A DNA stretch of 64,000 bases from Sphingobium sp. AP49 (GTDB lineage Bacteria; Pseudomonadota; Alphaproteobacteria; Sphingomonadales; Sphingomonadaceae). The DNA lies in contig NZ_CP124576.1 in assembly GCF_000281715.2 (NCBI RefSeq), positions 131,501 to 195,500 of the forward strand, read 5' to 3'. Numbering within the stretch: position 1 is the first letter of the stretch; the number at the start of each line of letters is the position of its first letter. Under the pieces are notes generated by a model. That model saw nothing but the letters and a program-made list of their open reading frames with translations. It had not been told where the DNA came from and ran no database searches. The position numbers were made by a program, and so were the translations under genes. Below, in pieces: positions 43,246 through 52,992 of the stretch.

Positions 43246-46200
43246 TGCGCCGCCAGCAGCGCCTCGGCGCCGTGCAGGTTGACCGACACCAGCCGGCTGA
43301 CGCCGCGCTCCACCATGGTGACGCCGAACAGCCGGTGCATGCGCGCCATCGACACCGCATTATGGGTGACGATCAGGTATCGGGTCCGGGTCTGCGCGAC
43401 CATCGCGTCGAGCAGGTCGCAGAAACGCTCGACATTGGCATCGTCCAGCGGCGCGTCGACTTCGTCCAGCACGCAGATCGGCGCCGGATTGGTGAGGAAC
43501 AGGCCGAAGATCAGCGCCACCGCAGTCAGCGCCTGCTCGCCGCCCGACAACAGGGTCAGCGCCGCCAGCTTCTTGCCCGGCGGCTGGGCCATGATCTCCA
43601 GCCCCGCCTCCAGCGGATCGTCGCTGTCGATCAGTTCCAGATGCGCCTGGCCGCCATTGAACAAAGTGGTGAAGAGCCGACGGAAATGGCCGTCCACGGC
43701 CTCGAACGCGGCGAGCAGCCGCTGCCGCCCCTCGCGGTTGAGGCTGCCGATCGACCCGCGCAACTGGTTGATCGCCTGGGTCAGTTCCGCGCTTTCGGCC
43801 CGGCTGGTCGCCTGGATCGTCTCCAGCTCCTCCAGCTCCTGCGCCGCGACCAGATTGACCGGGCCGATCCGCTCCCGCTCGGCCGAGAGGCGATCATGCT
43901 CGGCCTGCTCGCTCTGGGCGATGCGGATGTCGGCGCTGGGAAAGCCCAATTTCTCCGGCAACACCGGCGGCGGGCATTCGAACCGCTCGCCCGACAGGCG
44001 ATTGGTCTCGATCCGCCGCTCGTCCGCCGCCTCTGCCCGCGCCACCGCCGTCGCCCGCGCCTCGCGCGCGCCGGCCAGTGCCTCGCCGGCGTCGGCCGCG
44101 TGCTTCTCGGTCGCCTTCAGCGTCGCTTCGGCCTCGATCTCCGCGCGGCGGGTCTGTTCGGCGCGCTCGACCTGCGCCTCGCGTTCCTCGGTCAGCGTGG
44201 CGATGCTGGTGCCCAGTGCCTCGGGCTGGCCCTCGATCGCGGCGCGCTCCTGCGCCACCGTCTCGCCGCGCGACGCCATGGCGGCGATGCGCTTTGCCGC
44301 CTCGCCGGCGCGGGTGTTCCAGCCCTTGGCCTCGGCATCGGCCGCCGCCATGCGCTCGCGGTCGCTCGACAGCGCCCGGTCGGCCAGCGCCTGGTCGGCC
44401 TGCAACTGGCTGACGGCCATGCGGGCCTTCTCGCTCGCCTGCGACAGCGCCGCCACCTGCGCGCGCGTCTCGGCGCCATCGGGCAGGGCGGCCCGCGCGG
44501 CCGACGCCTTGTCATGCTCGACCTGGGCCATTTCCTGATCGCGCCGGGCCTCGGCCAGCCGTTCCTCGATCGCCTCGCGCCTGCCGCTCAACCGCTCCAG
44601 CGCGCCCGCCGCCTCGTCCGCCGCGCGCAGGGCGGCGCGCAACCGCTGGTCCGCATCGCTCAGTTTGGTGCGGCCGGCCGCCAGCGCATCCGCCGCCGCC
44701 TTCTCGCGCCCGCCAGCCTCGGCCTGTTCCGCCTGTGCCGTCTCGACCGCCTGCGCCGCTGCCGGACGCGCAGCATCGATCGCCTCCAGCCGGTTGATCC
44801 GAATCAGCCGTTCCGCTGCCGCCGCGCCGCCCTCAACCGCGGCATAGCCGTCCCAGCGTCGCAATTGCCCATCCAGCGTCACCAGCCGCTGGCCGACCTG
44901 CAGCGCCTGACCACTGTCGTTCTCCACCACCGCCACCTGCGCCAGCCGCCGCGCCAGTGCCTCGGGCGCGGTCACATGGGCCGCCAGTGGGCTGGCGCCG
45001 TCGGGCAAGCTGGGATCATCCTTCAGTGCCGCAGCCCCCGCCCAGCGACGCGGCCCCTCGGCCCCGATAGGCGCCTCCAGATCATCGCCCAGCGCCGCCG
45101 CCAGCGCCCGCTCATAGCCCGGCGCCGCCTTCAACTGGTCGAGTGCCCGCGCCCGGCCGCTGCCACCGACATCGATCGCCTTGCGCAGCGCCGTCGCCTC
45201 GCTGTCCAGCGCCGCCAGCGCGGCCCGCGCCGATGCCAGCGCGGCTTCCGCTGATGCTCGCGCCTCGCTCGCCGCCTGCCGCTCCGTCTCGGCTGTCGCG
45301 ATCGCCGCCTCTGCCGCCTCGCGATCGGCATTGGCGCGGACCTGCGCCACCGCCGCCTCGTCGCGCTTTGCTTCCAGCGGCGCGGCATCGGGCAAGGCCG
45401 CCGCCTCCCCCTCCAGCCGCCGCATCGCCTGCTCCGCCCGGCTCAGCCGATCGCGCGCCGCCGCCAGCGCCGCTTCGGCCACGCGCAATTCGGCCTGCTC
45501 GCCCGCCTGCTTGGCCATCGCCTTGGCCAGCTCCAACTCGGCATCGCGGGCCGAATCCTCAGCCCGGGCGATCCGCGCGGCGAAATCGGGGCGCATCGCC
45601 TCGGTCTGCGCAATCCGGGCTTTCAGGTGCGCGACCTCGGCGGTCAGCCGCGCGATCGCTTCGGCCGCGTCATTGGCCAGCGTGCCCTCGCGCTCGCGAT
45701 CCTCGTCCAGTCGCGCTGCCTGCTGCGCCAGGTCATGCAGCCGCCGCACAACCCCGTCGCGCTCGGCCTTCAGCGTGTTGAGCTGGTGGCCGGATTCGCT
45801 GGCGGCATCGCGCGTCGCCAGGGCTTCGGCCCGCCGCTCGGCCAAGGCTGTCACCGCGGCACTGCTATGAACATTGGCCGCCGTCAGGGCTTCCTGCGCC
45901 GCGCCCACGGTTGCCTCGGCCAGCTTTGCCTCGGCCCGCGCCGCTTCCGCACTGGCATTGGCTTCGCGCCAGCGGGCGAAGATCACCCGGCCCTCGGCTA
46001 TGCGGATCTGTTCGGACAGGCGGATATAGCGTTCCGCCGCGCGCGCCTGTCGCCGCAAATTGCCGGCACGACTGTCCATGTCGGCCAATATCTCGTCCAG
46101 CCGGGCCAGATTGCCCTCGGCCGCGCGCAATTTCTGCTCAGCATCCTTGCGCCGGACATGCAGGCCGGCAATGCCCGCCGCCTCTTCCAGCATGGCGCGC

Positions 46201-46685
46201 CGTTCCTGCGGCCGCGCGGCGATGACGGCGGCGATCCGTCCCTGGCTGACCAGCGCCGGGCTGTGCGCGCCGGTGGCGGCATCGGCGAAGATCAGCGCCA
46301 CATCCTTGGCGCGCACATCCCGGCCATTGGCGCGATAGGCGCTGCCCGCGCCGCGCTCGATCCGGCGCGTGACCTCCAGTTCGCCATCGGCGCCGACATC
46401 GACCGCGTTGAACAGCTCGCCCTGTTCCTGGATGGTCAGCAGCGACACTTCGGCAAAGTCGCGCTGCGGCCGGCTGGTGGTGCCGGCGAAGATCACATCC
46501 TCCATGCCGCCGCCGCGCATCGACTTGGCGCTGGATTCGCCCATCACCCAGCGGATCGCTTCCAAGAGGTTGGACTTGCCGCAGCCATTGGGGCCGACAA
46601 TGCCGGTCAGGCCCGGCTCGATGCGCAATTCGGTCGCATCGACGAAGCTCTTGAAGCCCGAAAGCTTGAGCCGCTTTATCTGCAT
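43242..46685 (-). CDS. smc: Chromosome segregation protein SMC
   Basis: A 1147-residue SMC protein. Walker A GPNGCGKSNLLEAIRW is at 33-48, followed by a long coiled coil (about 165-500), a hinge around 505-640, a second coiled coil to about 980, the ABC signature LTLLSGGEQALTAVALIF (about 1050), and Walker B PICVLDEVDAPLDDANVERF (about 1074-1093). It compacts and separates chromosomes as the core of the Smc-ScpAB complex. The sequence is very Ala/Glu/Arg-rich, which opens long false frames on the other strand. It follows the first dsbA-like gene by 77 bases. Confidence 0.97.
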   Translation of the reverse strand: MQIKRLKLSGFKSFVDATELRIEPGLTGIVGPNGCGKSNLLEAIRWVMGESSAKSMRGGGMEDVIFAGTTSRPQRDFAEVSLLTIQEQGELFNAVDVGADGELEVTRRIERGAGSAYRANGRDVRAKDVALIFADAATGAHSPALVSQGRIAAVIAARPQERRAMLEEAAGIAGLHVRRKDAEQKLRAAEGNLARLDEILADMDSRAGNLRRQARAAERYIRLSEQIRIAEGRVIFARWREANASAEAARAEAKLAEATVGAAQEALTAANVHSSAAVTALAERRAEALATRDAASESGHQLNTLKAERDGVVRRLHDLAQQAARLDEDREREGTLANDAAEAIARLTAEVAHLKARIAQTEAMRPDFAARIARAEDSARDAELELAKAMAKQAGEQAELRVAEAALAAARDRLSRAEQAMRRLEGEAAALPDAAPLEAKRDEAAVAQVRANADREAAEAAIATAETERQAASEARASAEAALASARAALAALDSEATALRKAIDVGGSGRARALDQLKAAPGYERALAAALGDDLEAPIGAEGPRRWAGAAALKDDPSLPDGASPLAAHVTAPEALARRLAQVAVVENDSGQALQVGQRLVTLDGQLRRWDGYAAVEGGAAAAERLIRINRLEAIDAARPAAAQAVETAQAEQAEAGGREKAAADALAAGRTKLSDADQRLRAALRAADEAAGALERLSGRREAIEERLAEARRDQEMAQVEHDKASAARAALPDGAETRAQVAALSQASEKARMAVSQLQADQALADRALSSDRERMAAADAEAKGWNTRAGEAAKRIAAMASRGETVAQERAAIEGQPEALGTSIATLTEEREAQVERAEQTRRAEIEAEATLKATEKHAADAGEALAGAREARATAVARAEAADERRIETNRLSGERFECPPPVLPEKLGFPSADIRIAQSEQAEHDRLSAERERIGPVNLVAAQELEELETIQATSRAESAELTQAINQLRGSIGSLNREGRQRLLAAFEAVDGHFRRLFTTLFNGGQAHLELIDSDDPLEAGLEIMAQPPGKKLAALTLLSGGEQALTAVALIFGLFLTNPAPICVLDEVDAPLDDANVERFCDLLDAMVAQTRTRYLIVTHNAVSMARMHRLFGVTMVERGVSRLVSVNLHGAEALLAAQ

Positions 46686-46762
46686 GGGGAAACGCCGGGG
46701 CAGGGTGCCGCCCCGGTCTGCTTGGGCCTCAGGCCTTCAGATGTCGCCCCCCCTTGCGCCAA

Positions 46763-47512
46763 TCAGATACCCGCTTCCTTGAGCTTGTTCTTCAGCACCG
46801 GCCAGGACGAGGCATTCTCGACCACCACCCCGTTCATCAGGAAGGTCGGCGTGCCGGAGATATTATATTGGGCATTGGCCGCCTCGACGCCCTTGGCCAG
46901 CTTCTCGGCAGTCGCCGTGTCGGCCAGGCACTGCTTGGCCTGGTCCTCGGCAATGCCGCGCTGCTTGGCATAGTCGACCAGGCCCAGCGCATTGGCCAGC
47001 TGGCCGAAACGCTGCGCCGGCGGGGCCGATACCATCGCCTGATAGGGGGCGTCGCCCAGGCTCTGCGCCTTTTCGAACATCGCGCTCTGGTTGGCGAAGA
47101 ACTGTTCCGACAGCGGATAGTAGATGTCCTTGCCGCCGCAACGGGCCAGCAGTGCCGTCGTGATGTCGATCGGGTCGCGGACATAGACGCGGAATTCGTA
47201 GCTGATCTTGCCGCTATCGACCATCGCTTTGAGTTCCTGCGACGATTCATGGGCGAAGTCGCGGCAATGGCTGCAGGTGAAGGAGCCATATTCGACCAGC
47301 TTCAGCTTGGCGGCGGGATTGCCCATCACGAAATTGCCTTCGGGCGTTTCGGCGACGGTTTCCGACCAGCTGGTGCCGGTGGGGGGGGCCACGGCGGCGA
47401 TCGGCGCGGCGGCGGACGCATTGCCCTCATCCTTCTTGCCGCAACCGGCAAGCGTCAGGGACAGGGCGATAAGGGCAAGGCCGGGCAGAGCGGTGGAGGA
47501 CAGGGCTTTCAC
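46763..47512 (-). CDS. DsbA-family thiol oxidoreductase, predicted lipoprotein
   Basis: A 249-residue thioredoxin-fold protein. The N-terminal signal ends with a lipobox LTLAGCGKK (Cys about 24), so it is likely membrane-tethered in the periplasm. The active site is FTCSHCRDF (about 79-87), and the cis-Pro loop is SGTPTFLMNG (about 221-230). The helical insert between them matches the DsbA/DsbG-like class (Thioredoxin_4). It should oxidise or shuffle disulfides in exported proteins. It lies 44 bases after a second dsbA-like gene with the same CSHC site, apparently by tandem duplication. Confidence 0.9.
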   Translation of the reverse strand: MKALSSTALPGLALIALSLTLAGCGKKDEGNASAAAPIAAVAPPTGTSWSETVAETPEGNFVMGNPAAKLKLVEYGSFTCSHCRDFAHESSQELKAMVDSGKISYEFRVYVRDPIDITTALLARCGGKDIYYPLSEQFFANQSAMFEKAQSLGDAPYQAMVSAPPAQRFGQLANALGLVDYAKQRGIAEDQAKQCLADTATAEKLAKGVEAANAQYNISGTPTFLMNGVVVENASSWPVLKNKLKEAGI

Positions 47513-47556
47513 GACGGGCGACGCTCCGAATTATGGATAGTTGGGGGTGGTTTAGA

Positions 47557-48225
47557 TCAGCGGGCGGCTGCGGGCAATGCGGCCTTGAGGATCTCCCAGG
47601 TCGATCCCTGGACCAGCGTGCCGTTGACGACGAAGCCGGGGGTGCCGGTGATCTTGACCTTGTTCCACGCCTCGTCGGTCATCGCCAGGACCGCCTTTTC
47701 CGACGCCGGGTCGGCGATGCAGGCGTCGAGCTGCGCATTGGTGAAGCCGCGCTTGTTCATCAGCGTATAAAGGCCGGTCTTCTGGCCGATGTCGCGCAGC
47801 GCCGCCTTCTGCTCGGTCGGCTTGGCCGCACCTTTGTCATAGGCCATGATCTGCTCCATCCAGGCATCCTGGTTGGCGAACAGCGCCTCATGATTGCCCA
47901 TGAAGCGCTTGGCGCCGCCGCAACGGGCCAGCAGCGCGGCGGTCAGGTCATATTTGTCGCGCACTGCGTTGCGCACCTCGGCGCTGACCTTGCCGCCCTT
48001 CACATAATCGGCCTTCAGCGACGGTGTCGCCTCATTCACGAAATGGGCGCAATGGCTGCAGGTATAGCTCACATATTCGACCAGCTTGGTCGGCGCGGCG
48101 GGATTGCCCATGACATGGCCGCCGATCGGCGAACGCACCACCTGCGCGACCCAGTTGGGCGCGGCGGCGACGGCGATGGCGGGAACGGCGATCAGGGCAA
48201 GCAGGGAAAGGCGGAACTTGGTCAT
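47557..48225 (-). CDS. DsbA-family thiol oxidoreductase, periplasmic
   Basis: A 222-residue thioredoxin-fold protein with a cleavable signal peptide (FRLSLLALIAVPAIAVAAAP), active site YTCSHCAHF (about 56-64), and cis-Pro loop TGTPGFVVNG (about 196-205). Same class as its neighbour but soluble rather than lipid-anchored. It follows the DUF721 gene by 41 bases and precedes the lipoprotein paralogue. The pair probably splits substrates or positions in the envelope. Confidence 0.91.
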   Translation of the reverse strand: MTKFRLSLLALIAVPAIAVAAAPNWVAQVVRSPIGGHVMGNPAAPTKLVEYVSYTCSHCAHFVNEATPSLKADYVKGGKVSAEVRNAVRDKYDLTAALLARCGGAKRFMGNHEALFANQDAWMEQIMAYDKGAAKPTEQKAALRDIGQKTGLYTLMNKRGFTNAQLDACIADPASEKAVLAMTDEAWNKVKITGTPGFVVNGTLVQGSTWEILKAALPAAAR

Positions 48226-48266
48226 GGGATAGTCCTAAGGCATCGCCCCGGACGGGGCGGGTTGCG

Positions 48267-48809
48267 TCAACCGATCTTGGGCAGGCCATTGGAATTCGCA
48301 AGCCCCTGTGCCAGCGATTCGAGGACCTTGCGCAATTCCGGATCACCGATGTCGCGCAGGGAATCCCCCAGCTCGACCGGAATGGGTTTGAGGTTTCGGG
48401 GCGGCGGGCGCCGCTCGACCGGCGCGGGGCCGACCATGCCCTGCTTCATCGCCACCTTGACGACGGCGGCATAGCCGAAGAAGCGGTTCACCCGCTCGAT
48501 GATGTCGGGCAGCGCATGCTGGATCATCGGTGCATGGCCGCTCATCACCGTCAGTTGCAGCGTGCCGCCCGATTTCTGGCCGACCGGGAAGCGGATCGAT
48601 TCGGGCGCGGTGATCGCGGCATAGTCGACGCCGACGATATCGTTCCAGCGGGTGACGATGCTCGACTGGACGAAACCGAACTTGCGAAAGGCGGTGCGGC
48701 CGATTTCCGGCATCAGGTCGGCGATCGCGCGCGGCGCGCCGACGCGGGGGCGCTCGGCCGGCGGCGCGGCGCGGCTCGTCTTTTTCGCGGTCGGGGGGCG
48801 TTCCGTCAT
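48267..48809 (-). CDS. DUF721 (DciA-like) protein
   Basis: A 180-residue protein. A basic N-terminus is followed by the DUF721 domain at about 28-130: IADLMPEIGRTAFRKFGF, then VTRWNDIVGVDYAAITAPES, GTLQLTVMSGHAPMIQHALP and RVNRFFGYAAV. The WxxIVG motif is the family hallmark. DciA proteins of this family help load the replicative helicase in bacteria that lack DnaC, which fits an alphaproteobacterium. First gene of the dsbA-dsbA-smc run; divergent from mutY with a 26-base gap. Confidence 0.88.
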   Translation of the reverse strand: MTERPPTAKKTSRAAPPAERPRVGAPRAIADLMPEIGRTAFRKFGFVQSSIVTRWNDIVGVDYAAITAPESIRFPVGQKSGGTLQLTVMSGHAPMIQHALPDIIERVNRFFGYAAVVKVAMKQGMVGPAPVERRPPPRNLKPIPVELGDSLRDIGDPELRKVLESLAQGLANSNGLPKIG

Positions 48810-48835
48810 GGCCCGCTACATGGCATAGGGTCGCC

Positions 48836-49906
48836 ATGCGCGTCGAGATGTCGGGTTCAAAAATCGCACGGGATCTGCTGGCCCATTATGACGTCAACGC
48901 CCGGCGCCTGCCCTGGCGCGCGCCGCCGGGCGCCAATGCGGCCGATCCCTATCATGTCTGGCTGTCCGAAGTGATGCTGCAACAGACGACGGTCGCGGCG
49001 GTCGGCCCCTATTTCGAGAAGTTCACGCTGCGCTGGCCCACGGTTCAGGATCTGGCCGCCAGCGCCGACGCCGACCTGATGGCCGCCTGGGCGGGGCTGG
49101 GCTATTATGCCCGCGCCCGCAACCTGCTCGCCTGCGCCCGCGCCGTGGTGGCCGACCATGGCGGCCGCTTCCCCGACACCGAAGACGCGCTGCGTGCCCT
49201 GCCGGGGCTGGGCGCCTACACCGCCGCCGCCGTCGCCGCGATCGCCTTTGGCCGCCGCGCCGTGGTGGTCGACGCCAATGTCGAGCGGGTGGTCGCCCGG
49301 TTGTTCGCCATAGCGACGCCCTTGCCCGCCGCCCGGCCGGAAATCCGGGCTGCCGCCGACAGCATCACGCCGGACCTGCGTGCTGGCGACTTTGCCCAGG
49401 CGATGATGGATCTGGGCGCCACCATCTGCACCGCGCGCAACCCCGCCTGCGGCATCTGTCCGCTGCGCGAGGATTGCGCGGCGGTGCGCACTGCCGATCC
49501 GGCCGCCTTCCCGGTCAAGGCGCCGAAAAAGGCCAAGCCCCATCGCCTCGGCCATGCCTGGTGGATCGAACGCAGTGATGGTCATGTCTGGCTGGTGCGT
49601 CGTCCGGACAAGGGGCTGCTCGGCGGCATGCGCGCGCTGCCCAGTTCCGACTGGGGCGCCGCGCCCGACGCGACGCCGCCCTTCGCCGCGCAGTGGCGGA
49701 CGATTGATCCGCCGGTCGCCCATGTCTTCACCCATTTCTCGCTGGCGCTCAGCGTCCACACGACCCATGTGGGGCCGGATCATGTGCCGTCGGGCGCAGG
49801 CGAATGGTGGCCGCGCGACCGGATCGGGGAGGCGGGGCTGCCAACCTTGTTTGCGCGGGCGGCCGATGCGGCGATGAAGGAGATGACGGACGATGCACGG
49901 AACTGA
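48836..49906 (+). CDS. mutY: A/G-specific adenine DNA glycosylase MutY
   Basis: A 356-residue MutY that removes A opposite 8-oxoG. The HhH-GPD part has VWLSEVMLQQTTVAAVGPYF (catalytic Glu about 44), the ALPGLGAYTAAAVAAIAFGR hairpin, and VVDANVERVVARLF (catalytic Asp). The iron-sulfur cluster ligands are in CTARNPACGICPLREDC, spaced C-X6-C-X2-C-X5-C. The C-terminal NUDIX-like domain (about 240-350) recognises 8-oxoG. It overlaps nudC by 14 bases. Confidence 0.96.
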   Translation: MRVEMSGSKIARDLLAHYDVNARRLPWRAPPGANAADPYHVWLSEVMLQQTTVAAVGPYFEKFTLRWPTVQDLAASADADLMAAWAGLGYYARARNLLACARAVVADHGGRFPDTEDALRALPGLGAYTAAAVAAIAFGRRAVVVDANVERVVARLFAIATPLPAARPEIRAAADSITPDLRAGDFAQAMMDLGATICTARNPACGICPLREDCAAVRTADPAAFPVKAPKKAKPHRLGHAWWIERSDGHVWLVRRPDKGLLGGMRALPSSDWGAAPDATPPFAAQWRTIDPPVAHVFTHFSLALSVHTTHVGPDHVPSGAGEWWPRDRIGEAGLPTLFARAADAAMKEMTDDARN

Positions 49907-50813
49907 CCCAATGGCGCACGGCCTGCCCGGTTTCGTCGGCGGCACGCTTGACCGGGTCGACCATATCCGCAGCAATCCCGCGCTCCATGCACAGGCCTTT
50001 GCCGCGCCCAACGCCCGGCTGCTGATCCTCGAAGGGCTGGAGCCGGTGACGGACGATCATGGCCTGGCCCTGGCGCCGCTCGCCCCCGATGCCCGGATCG
50101 AGGAGCATGTGCTGCTCGGCGTCGATCTGCAGGACCGGCCGATCTTTGCCCATCTGGTCGAAACGCTGGCCCAAGGCCCCAATGCGACGCCGCGCTCGCG
50201 CGGCCTCGCCGATCTCGTCTCCGCGTCCGACGTCGCGCTCTACGGCACCGCGCGCAGCCTGGTCCATTGGCATGCCCGCCACCGTTTCTGCTCGGTCTGC
50301 GGCGCGCCGACCCATGCGCACAAGGCGGGCTGGGCACGCCGCTGCCAATCCTGCGCCTCCGAACATTTCCCGCGCGTCGATCCGGTCTCGATCATGCTGG
50401 CCGAACATCAGGGCCGCGTCCTGCTCGGTCGCCAGCATAGCTGGCCGCCCGGCCGCTATTCCGCGCTCGCCGGCTTCATCGAGCCGGGCGAGACGGTCGA
50501 GGAAGCGGTCGCGCGCGAGTTGAAGGAGGAAGCCGGCATCACGGTCCATTCCGTCCGCTATGTGATGAGCCAGCCCTGGCCCTTCCCGTCGTCGCTGATG
50601 ATCGCCTGCATCGCCCAGTGCGACGATCCCGCGCTCACCCTGGACGAGACCGAGATCGAACATGCCTTCTGGTGCGATGCCGATGGCGTCGCCGCGGCAT
50701 TGGCCGGCGATCCCGACGCGCCTTTCCTCGCGCCGCCGCGCATGGCGGTCGCCTGGCACCTGCTTGACCATTGGCTGCGCGGCGCGGTTGCCCCGTCCGA
50801 CGCAAGGGCGTAA
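49893..50813 (+). CDS. nudC: NAD(+) diphosphatase (NADH pyrophosphatase)
   Basis: A 306-residue NudC. The zinc ribbon is seen in FCSVCGAPTHA and RRCQSCASEHFPRVDP (four Cys), the Nudix box in GFIEPGETVEEAVARELKEE (about 195-214), and the NADH-specific SQPWPFPSSLM (about 228-238). It cleaves NADH to NMNH and AMP and may remove NAD caps from RNA. The start at 49893 overlaps mutY; ATG 49911 is an alternative. Both repair and nucleotide-pool genes share one transcript. Confidence 0.94.
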   Translation: MHGTDPMAHGLPGFVGGTLDRVDHIRSNPALHAQAFAAPNARLLILEGLEPVTDDHGLALAPLAPDARIEEHVLLGVDLQDRPIFAHLVETLAQGPNATPRSRGLADLVSASDVALYGTARSLVHWHARHRFCSVCGAPTHAHKAGWARRCQSCASEHFPRVDPVSIMLAEHQGRVLLGRQHSWPPGRYSALAGFIEPGETVEEAVARELKEEAGITVHSVRYVMSQPWPFPSSLMIACIAQCDDPALTLDETEIEHAFWCDADGVAAALAGDPDAPFLAPPRMAVAWHLLDHWLRGAVAPSDARA

Positions 50814-50853
50814 GGCCCGGGCTTCGTCTTCATTACAGGATCGATTTCCCTCT

Positions 50854-52200
50854 ATGCTCAGCCTCGAAGAAGCCCAGTCGCGCGCGCAGGATCTGGTGAC
50901 GGCGGCGCGCAAGGCAGGGGCGGACGCGGCCGACGCCATCTATGCCTGCAACGCCTCGACCACGGTGGCGGTGCGGCTCGGTGCGCTGGAGGATGTCGAA
51001 CGGTCCGAGGGCGAGGAGATCGGCCTGCGCGTCTTCATCGGCCAGCGCTCGGCCAGCATTTCCGCGTCGGACATGAACCCGGCGACGCTCGCAACCCTGA
51101 TCGACCGCAGCATCGCCATGGCGCGCGAGGCGCCGGAAGATCCCTATGCCGGCCTGGCGCCGGAAGACCGGCTGCTCCGGAAGCGTCCGCCAGCGCTCGA
51201 CCTCGTCGATGAGGAAGAGCCCGAACCCGCCGCCCTGCGCGAACGCGCGCTGGTCGCGGAGGAAGCCGCACGCAGCATCCCCGGCATCACCAACAGCGAA
51301 GGCGGTGGCGCGGCCAGCGGCCGCAGCCAGGTCGCACTCGCCACCAGCCATGGCTTTGCCGGCGCCTATGCCGCGACCAATCATTCGACCTGGGCCAGCG
51401 TGCTCGCGGGCAGCGGCGCCGACATGCAGCGCGACCATGCCAGCCATGCCAGCCGCCATCTTCAGGATCTCGACAATGCCGAAGCGGTCGGCATGCGCGC
51501 GGGCCAGCGCGCGGTCGCGCGGCTCAATCCGGGCAAGGTGGACAGCGGCGTCATGCCGGTCATCTTCGATCCGCGCATCGGCTCCAGCCTGGTCGGCCAT
51601 CTGATCGGCGGCATGGTCGGGCCGGCGATCGCCCGTCGTTCCAGCTTCCTGCTGGATTCGCTGGGCGAGACGCTGTTCGACAGCAAGATCACGATCATCG
51701 ACGATCCGTTGCTGCTGCGGGGCCTGCGCTCGCGCCCCTTCGATGGCGAAGGCCTGCCGGTGGCGCGTCGCGCGCTGATTGAAGAGGGTGTGCTGACCGG
51801 CTGGCTGATGGAAAGCGCCTCGGCTCGCCAGCTCGGCCTGGAACCGACCGGCCATGCCAGCCGGGGCGGCGCCGGTGCGCCGGGCGCGGGCATCACCAAT
51901 GTCCATATGGAAGCGGGCAGCCTGTCGGTCGGCGACCTGATGGCCGATGTGAAGCGCGGCATCTATGTCACCGAACTGATCGGCATGGGCGTGAATGGCG
52001 TTACCGGCGACTATAGCCGCGGCGCCGCCGGCTTCCTGATCGAGAATGGCGCGGTCGGCCCGGCCGTGTCGGAAATCACCATCGCCGGCAATCTGAAGGA
52101 CATGTTTCGCACCCTGGTGCCGGCCAATGACCTGATGTTCCGCTATGCCATGAACGTGCCGACCCTGCGCATCGACGGGATGACCGTTGCCGGCGGCTGA
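50854..52200 (+). CDS. pmbA: TldD/PmbA family metalloprotease component
   Basis: A 448-residue PmbA/TldE-type protein. Family landmarks include ERSEGEEIGLRVFIGQRSAS (about 50-69), EGGGAASGRSQVALATSHGF, GSSLVGHLIGGMVGPAIARR, SFLLDSLGETLF, GLRSRPFDGEGLPVARRAL and VNGVTGDYSRGAAGFLIENG. TldD/TldE heterodimers degrade unfolded or modified peptides; the active zinc site is in TldD, which is not in the window. ATG 50854 was chosen because the longer frame overlaps nudC. It overlaps the cysQ start by 14 bases. Confidence 0.93.
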   Translation: MLSLEEAQSRAQDLVTAARKAGADAADAIYACNASTTVAVRLGALEDVERSEGEEIGLRVFIGQRSASISASDMNPATLATLIDRSIAMAREAPEDPYAGLAPEDRLLRKRPPALDLVDEEEPEPAALRERALVAEEAARSIPGITNSEGGGAASGRSQVALATSHGFAGAYAATNHSTWASVLAGSGADMQRDHASHASRHLQDLDNAEAVGMRAGQRAVARLNPGKVDSGVMPVIFDPRIGSSLVGHLIGGMVGPAIARRSSFLLDSLGETLFDSKITIIDDPLLLRGLRSRPFDGEGLPVARRALIEEGVLTGWLMESASARQLGLEPTGHASRGGAGAPGAGITNVHMEAGSLSVGDLMADVKRGIYVTELIGMGVNGVTGDYSRGAAGFLIENGAVGPAVSEITIAGNLKDMFRTLVPANDLMFRYAMNVPTLRIDGMTVAGG

Positions 52201-52984
52201 GCCCCTTCTGCCGGCCGTCGTCGCGGCGGTGAGCGATGCGGCCGACCGCGCGCTGGCGCTGTGGGCCGATGGCGAGACCCGCGTGCGTCAGTGGGAAAAG
52301 GTACCCGGCCATCCGGTCTGCGAGGCGGACCTGGAGATCGACGTCATGCTGCGCGAACGGCTGGCGGCGATCGATCCGCAGGCCGGCTGGCTGTCGGAGG
52401 AGACGGCCGATACCGTGCATCGCTTGGGTGTATCGCGCGTGTGGGTGGTCGATCCGATCGACGGCACCCGCGACTATCTGCGCGGTCGGCCCGGCTGGGC
52501 CGTCTCGGTCGCCCTGGTAGAGGATGGCGCGGTCCGGCTCGGCATCTTGGCGGCGCCCGCACGCAAGGAGCTGTGGATTGCGCAGGCCGGGCAGGGGGCG
52601 ACCCGCAACGGCGTGCCGCTCCATGCCGGCAATCGCACCATGCTGCCCGGCGCCCGCGTTCCCGCCGATCAGCTACCCCGTGCCGATCGCGATCTTGTCA
52701 CCGTGCACAAGCCCAACAGTATCGCGCTGCGCATGGCGATGGTCGCCGCCGACGAGGCCGATCTGGTCGCCACCGTGCGCTGGGGCAATGAATGGGACGT
52801 CGCCGCATCCGCGCTGATCGCGCAGGAGGCGGGTGCCATCGTTACCGATGCGCTGGGCGATCGCCTGGCCTTCAATCGACCCCAGCCGGTCGCCTTCGGC
52901 CTGCTCTGCGCGGCGCCCGGAATCCATGCCGCCGCTGCCGCCCGCCTGGCGCCGCGCGCGAAGGAGATATTGGGCAAGGCCTGA
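52187..52984 (+). CDS. cysQ: 3'(2'),5'-bisphosphate nucleotidase CysQ-like (inositol monophosphatase family)
   Basis: A 265-residue lithium-sensitive phosphatase-family enzyme. The metal-binding motifs are WLSEETAD (about 66-73), VVDPIDGTRDYLRGRPGWAV (about 87-106), and the C-terminal WDVAASALIAQEAGAIVTD (about 204-222). This pattern fits CysQ, which removes the 3'-phosphate of PAP during sulfate assimilation, but a sugar or inositol phosphatase is not excluded. The start is TTG 52187, within the end of pmbA. Confidence 0.82.
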   Translation: MPAAEPLLPAVVAAVSDAADRALALWADGETRVRQWEKVPGHPVCEADLEIDVMLRERLAAIDPQAGWLSEETADTVHRLGVSRVWVVDPIDGTRDYLRGRPGWAVSVALVEDGAVRLGILAAPARKELWIAQAGQGATRNGVPLHAGNRTMLPGARVPADQLPRADRDLVTVHKPNSIALRMAMVAADEADLVATVRWGNEWDVAASALIAQEAGAIVTDALGDRLAFNRPQPVAFGLLCAAPGIHAAAAARLAPRAKEILGKA

Positions 52985-52992
52985 TACCAGCC

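Noticed and set aside
43180..46973. Long plus-strand frames (up to 675 codons) opposite smc
   Set aside because: They result from the Ala/Glu/Arg-rich coiled coil of SMC; they are low-complexity translations with no start signals.
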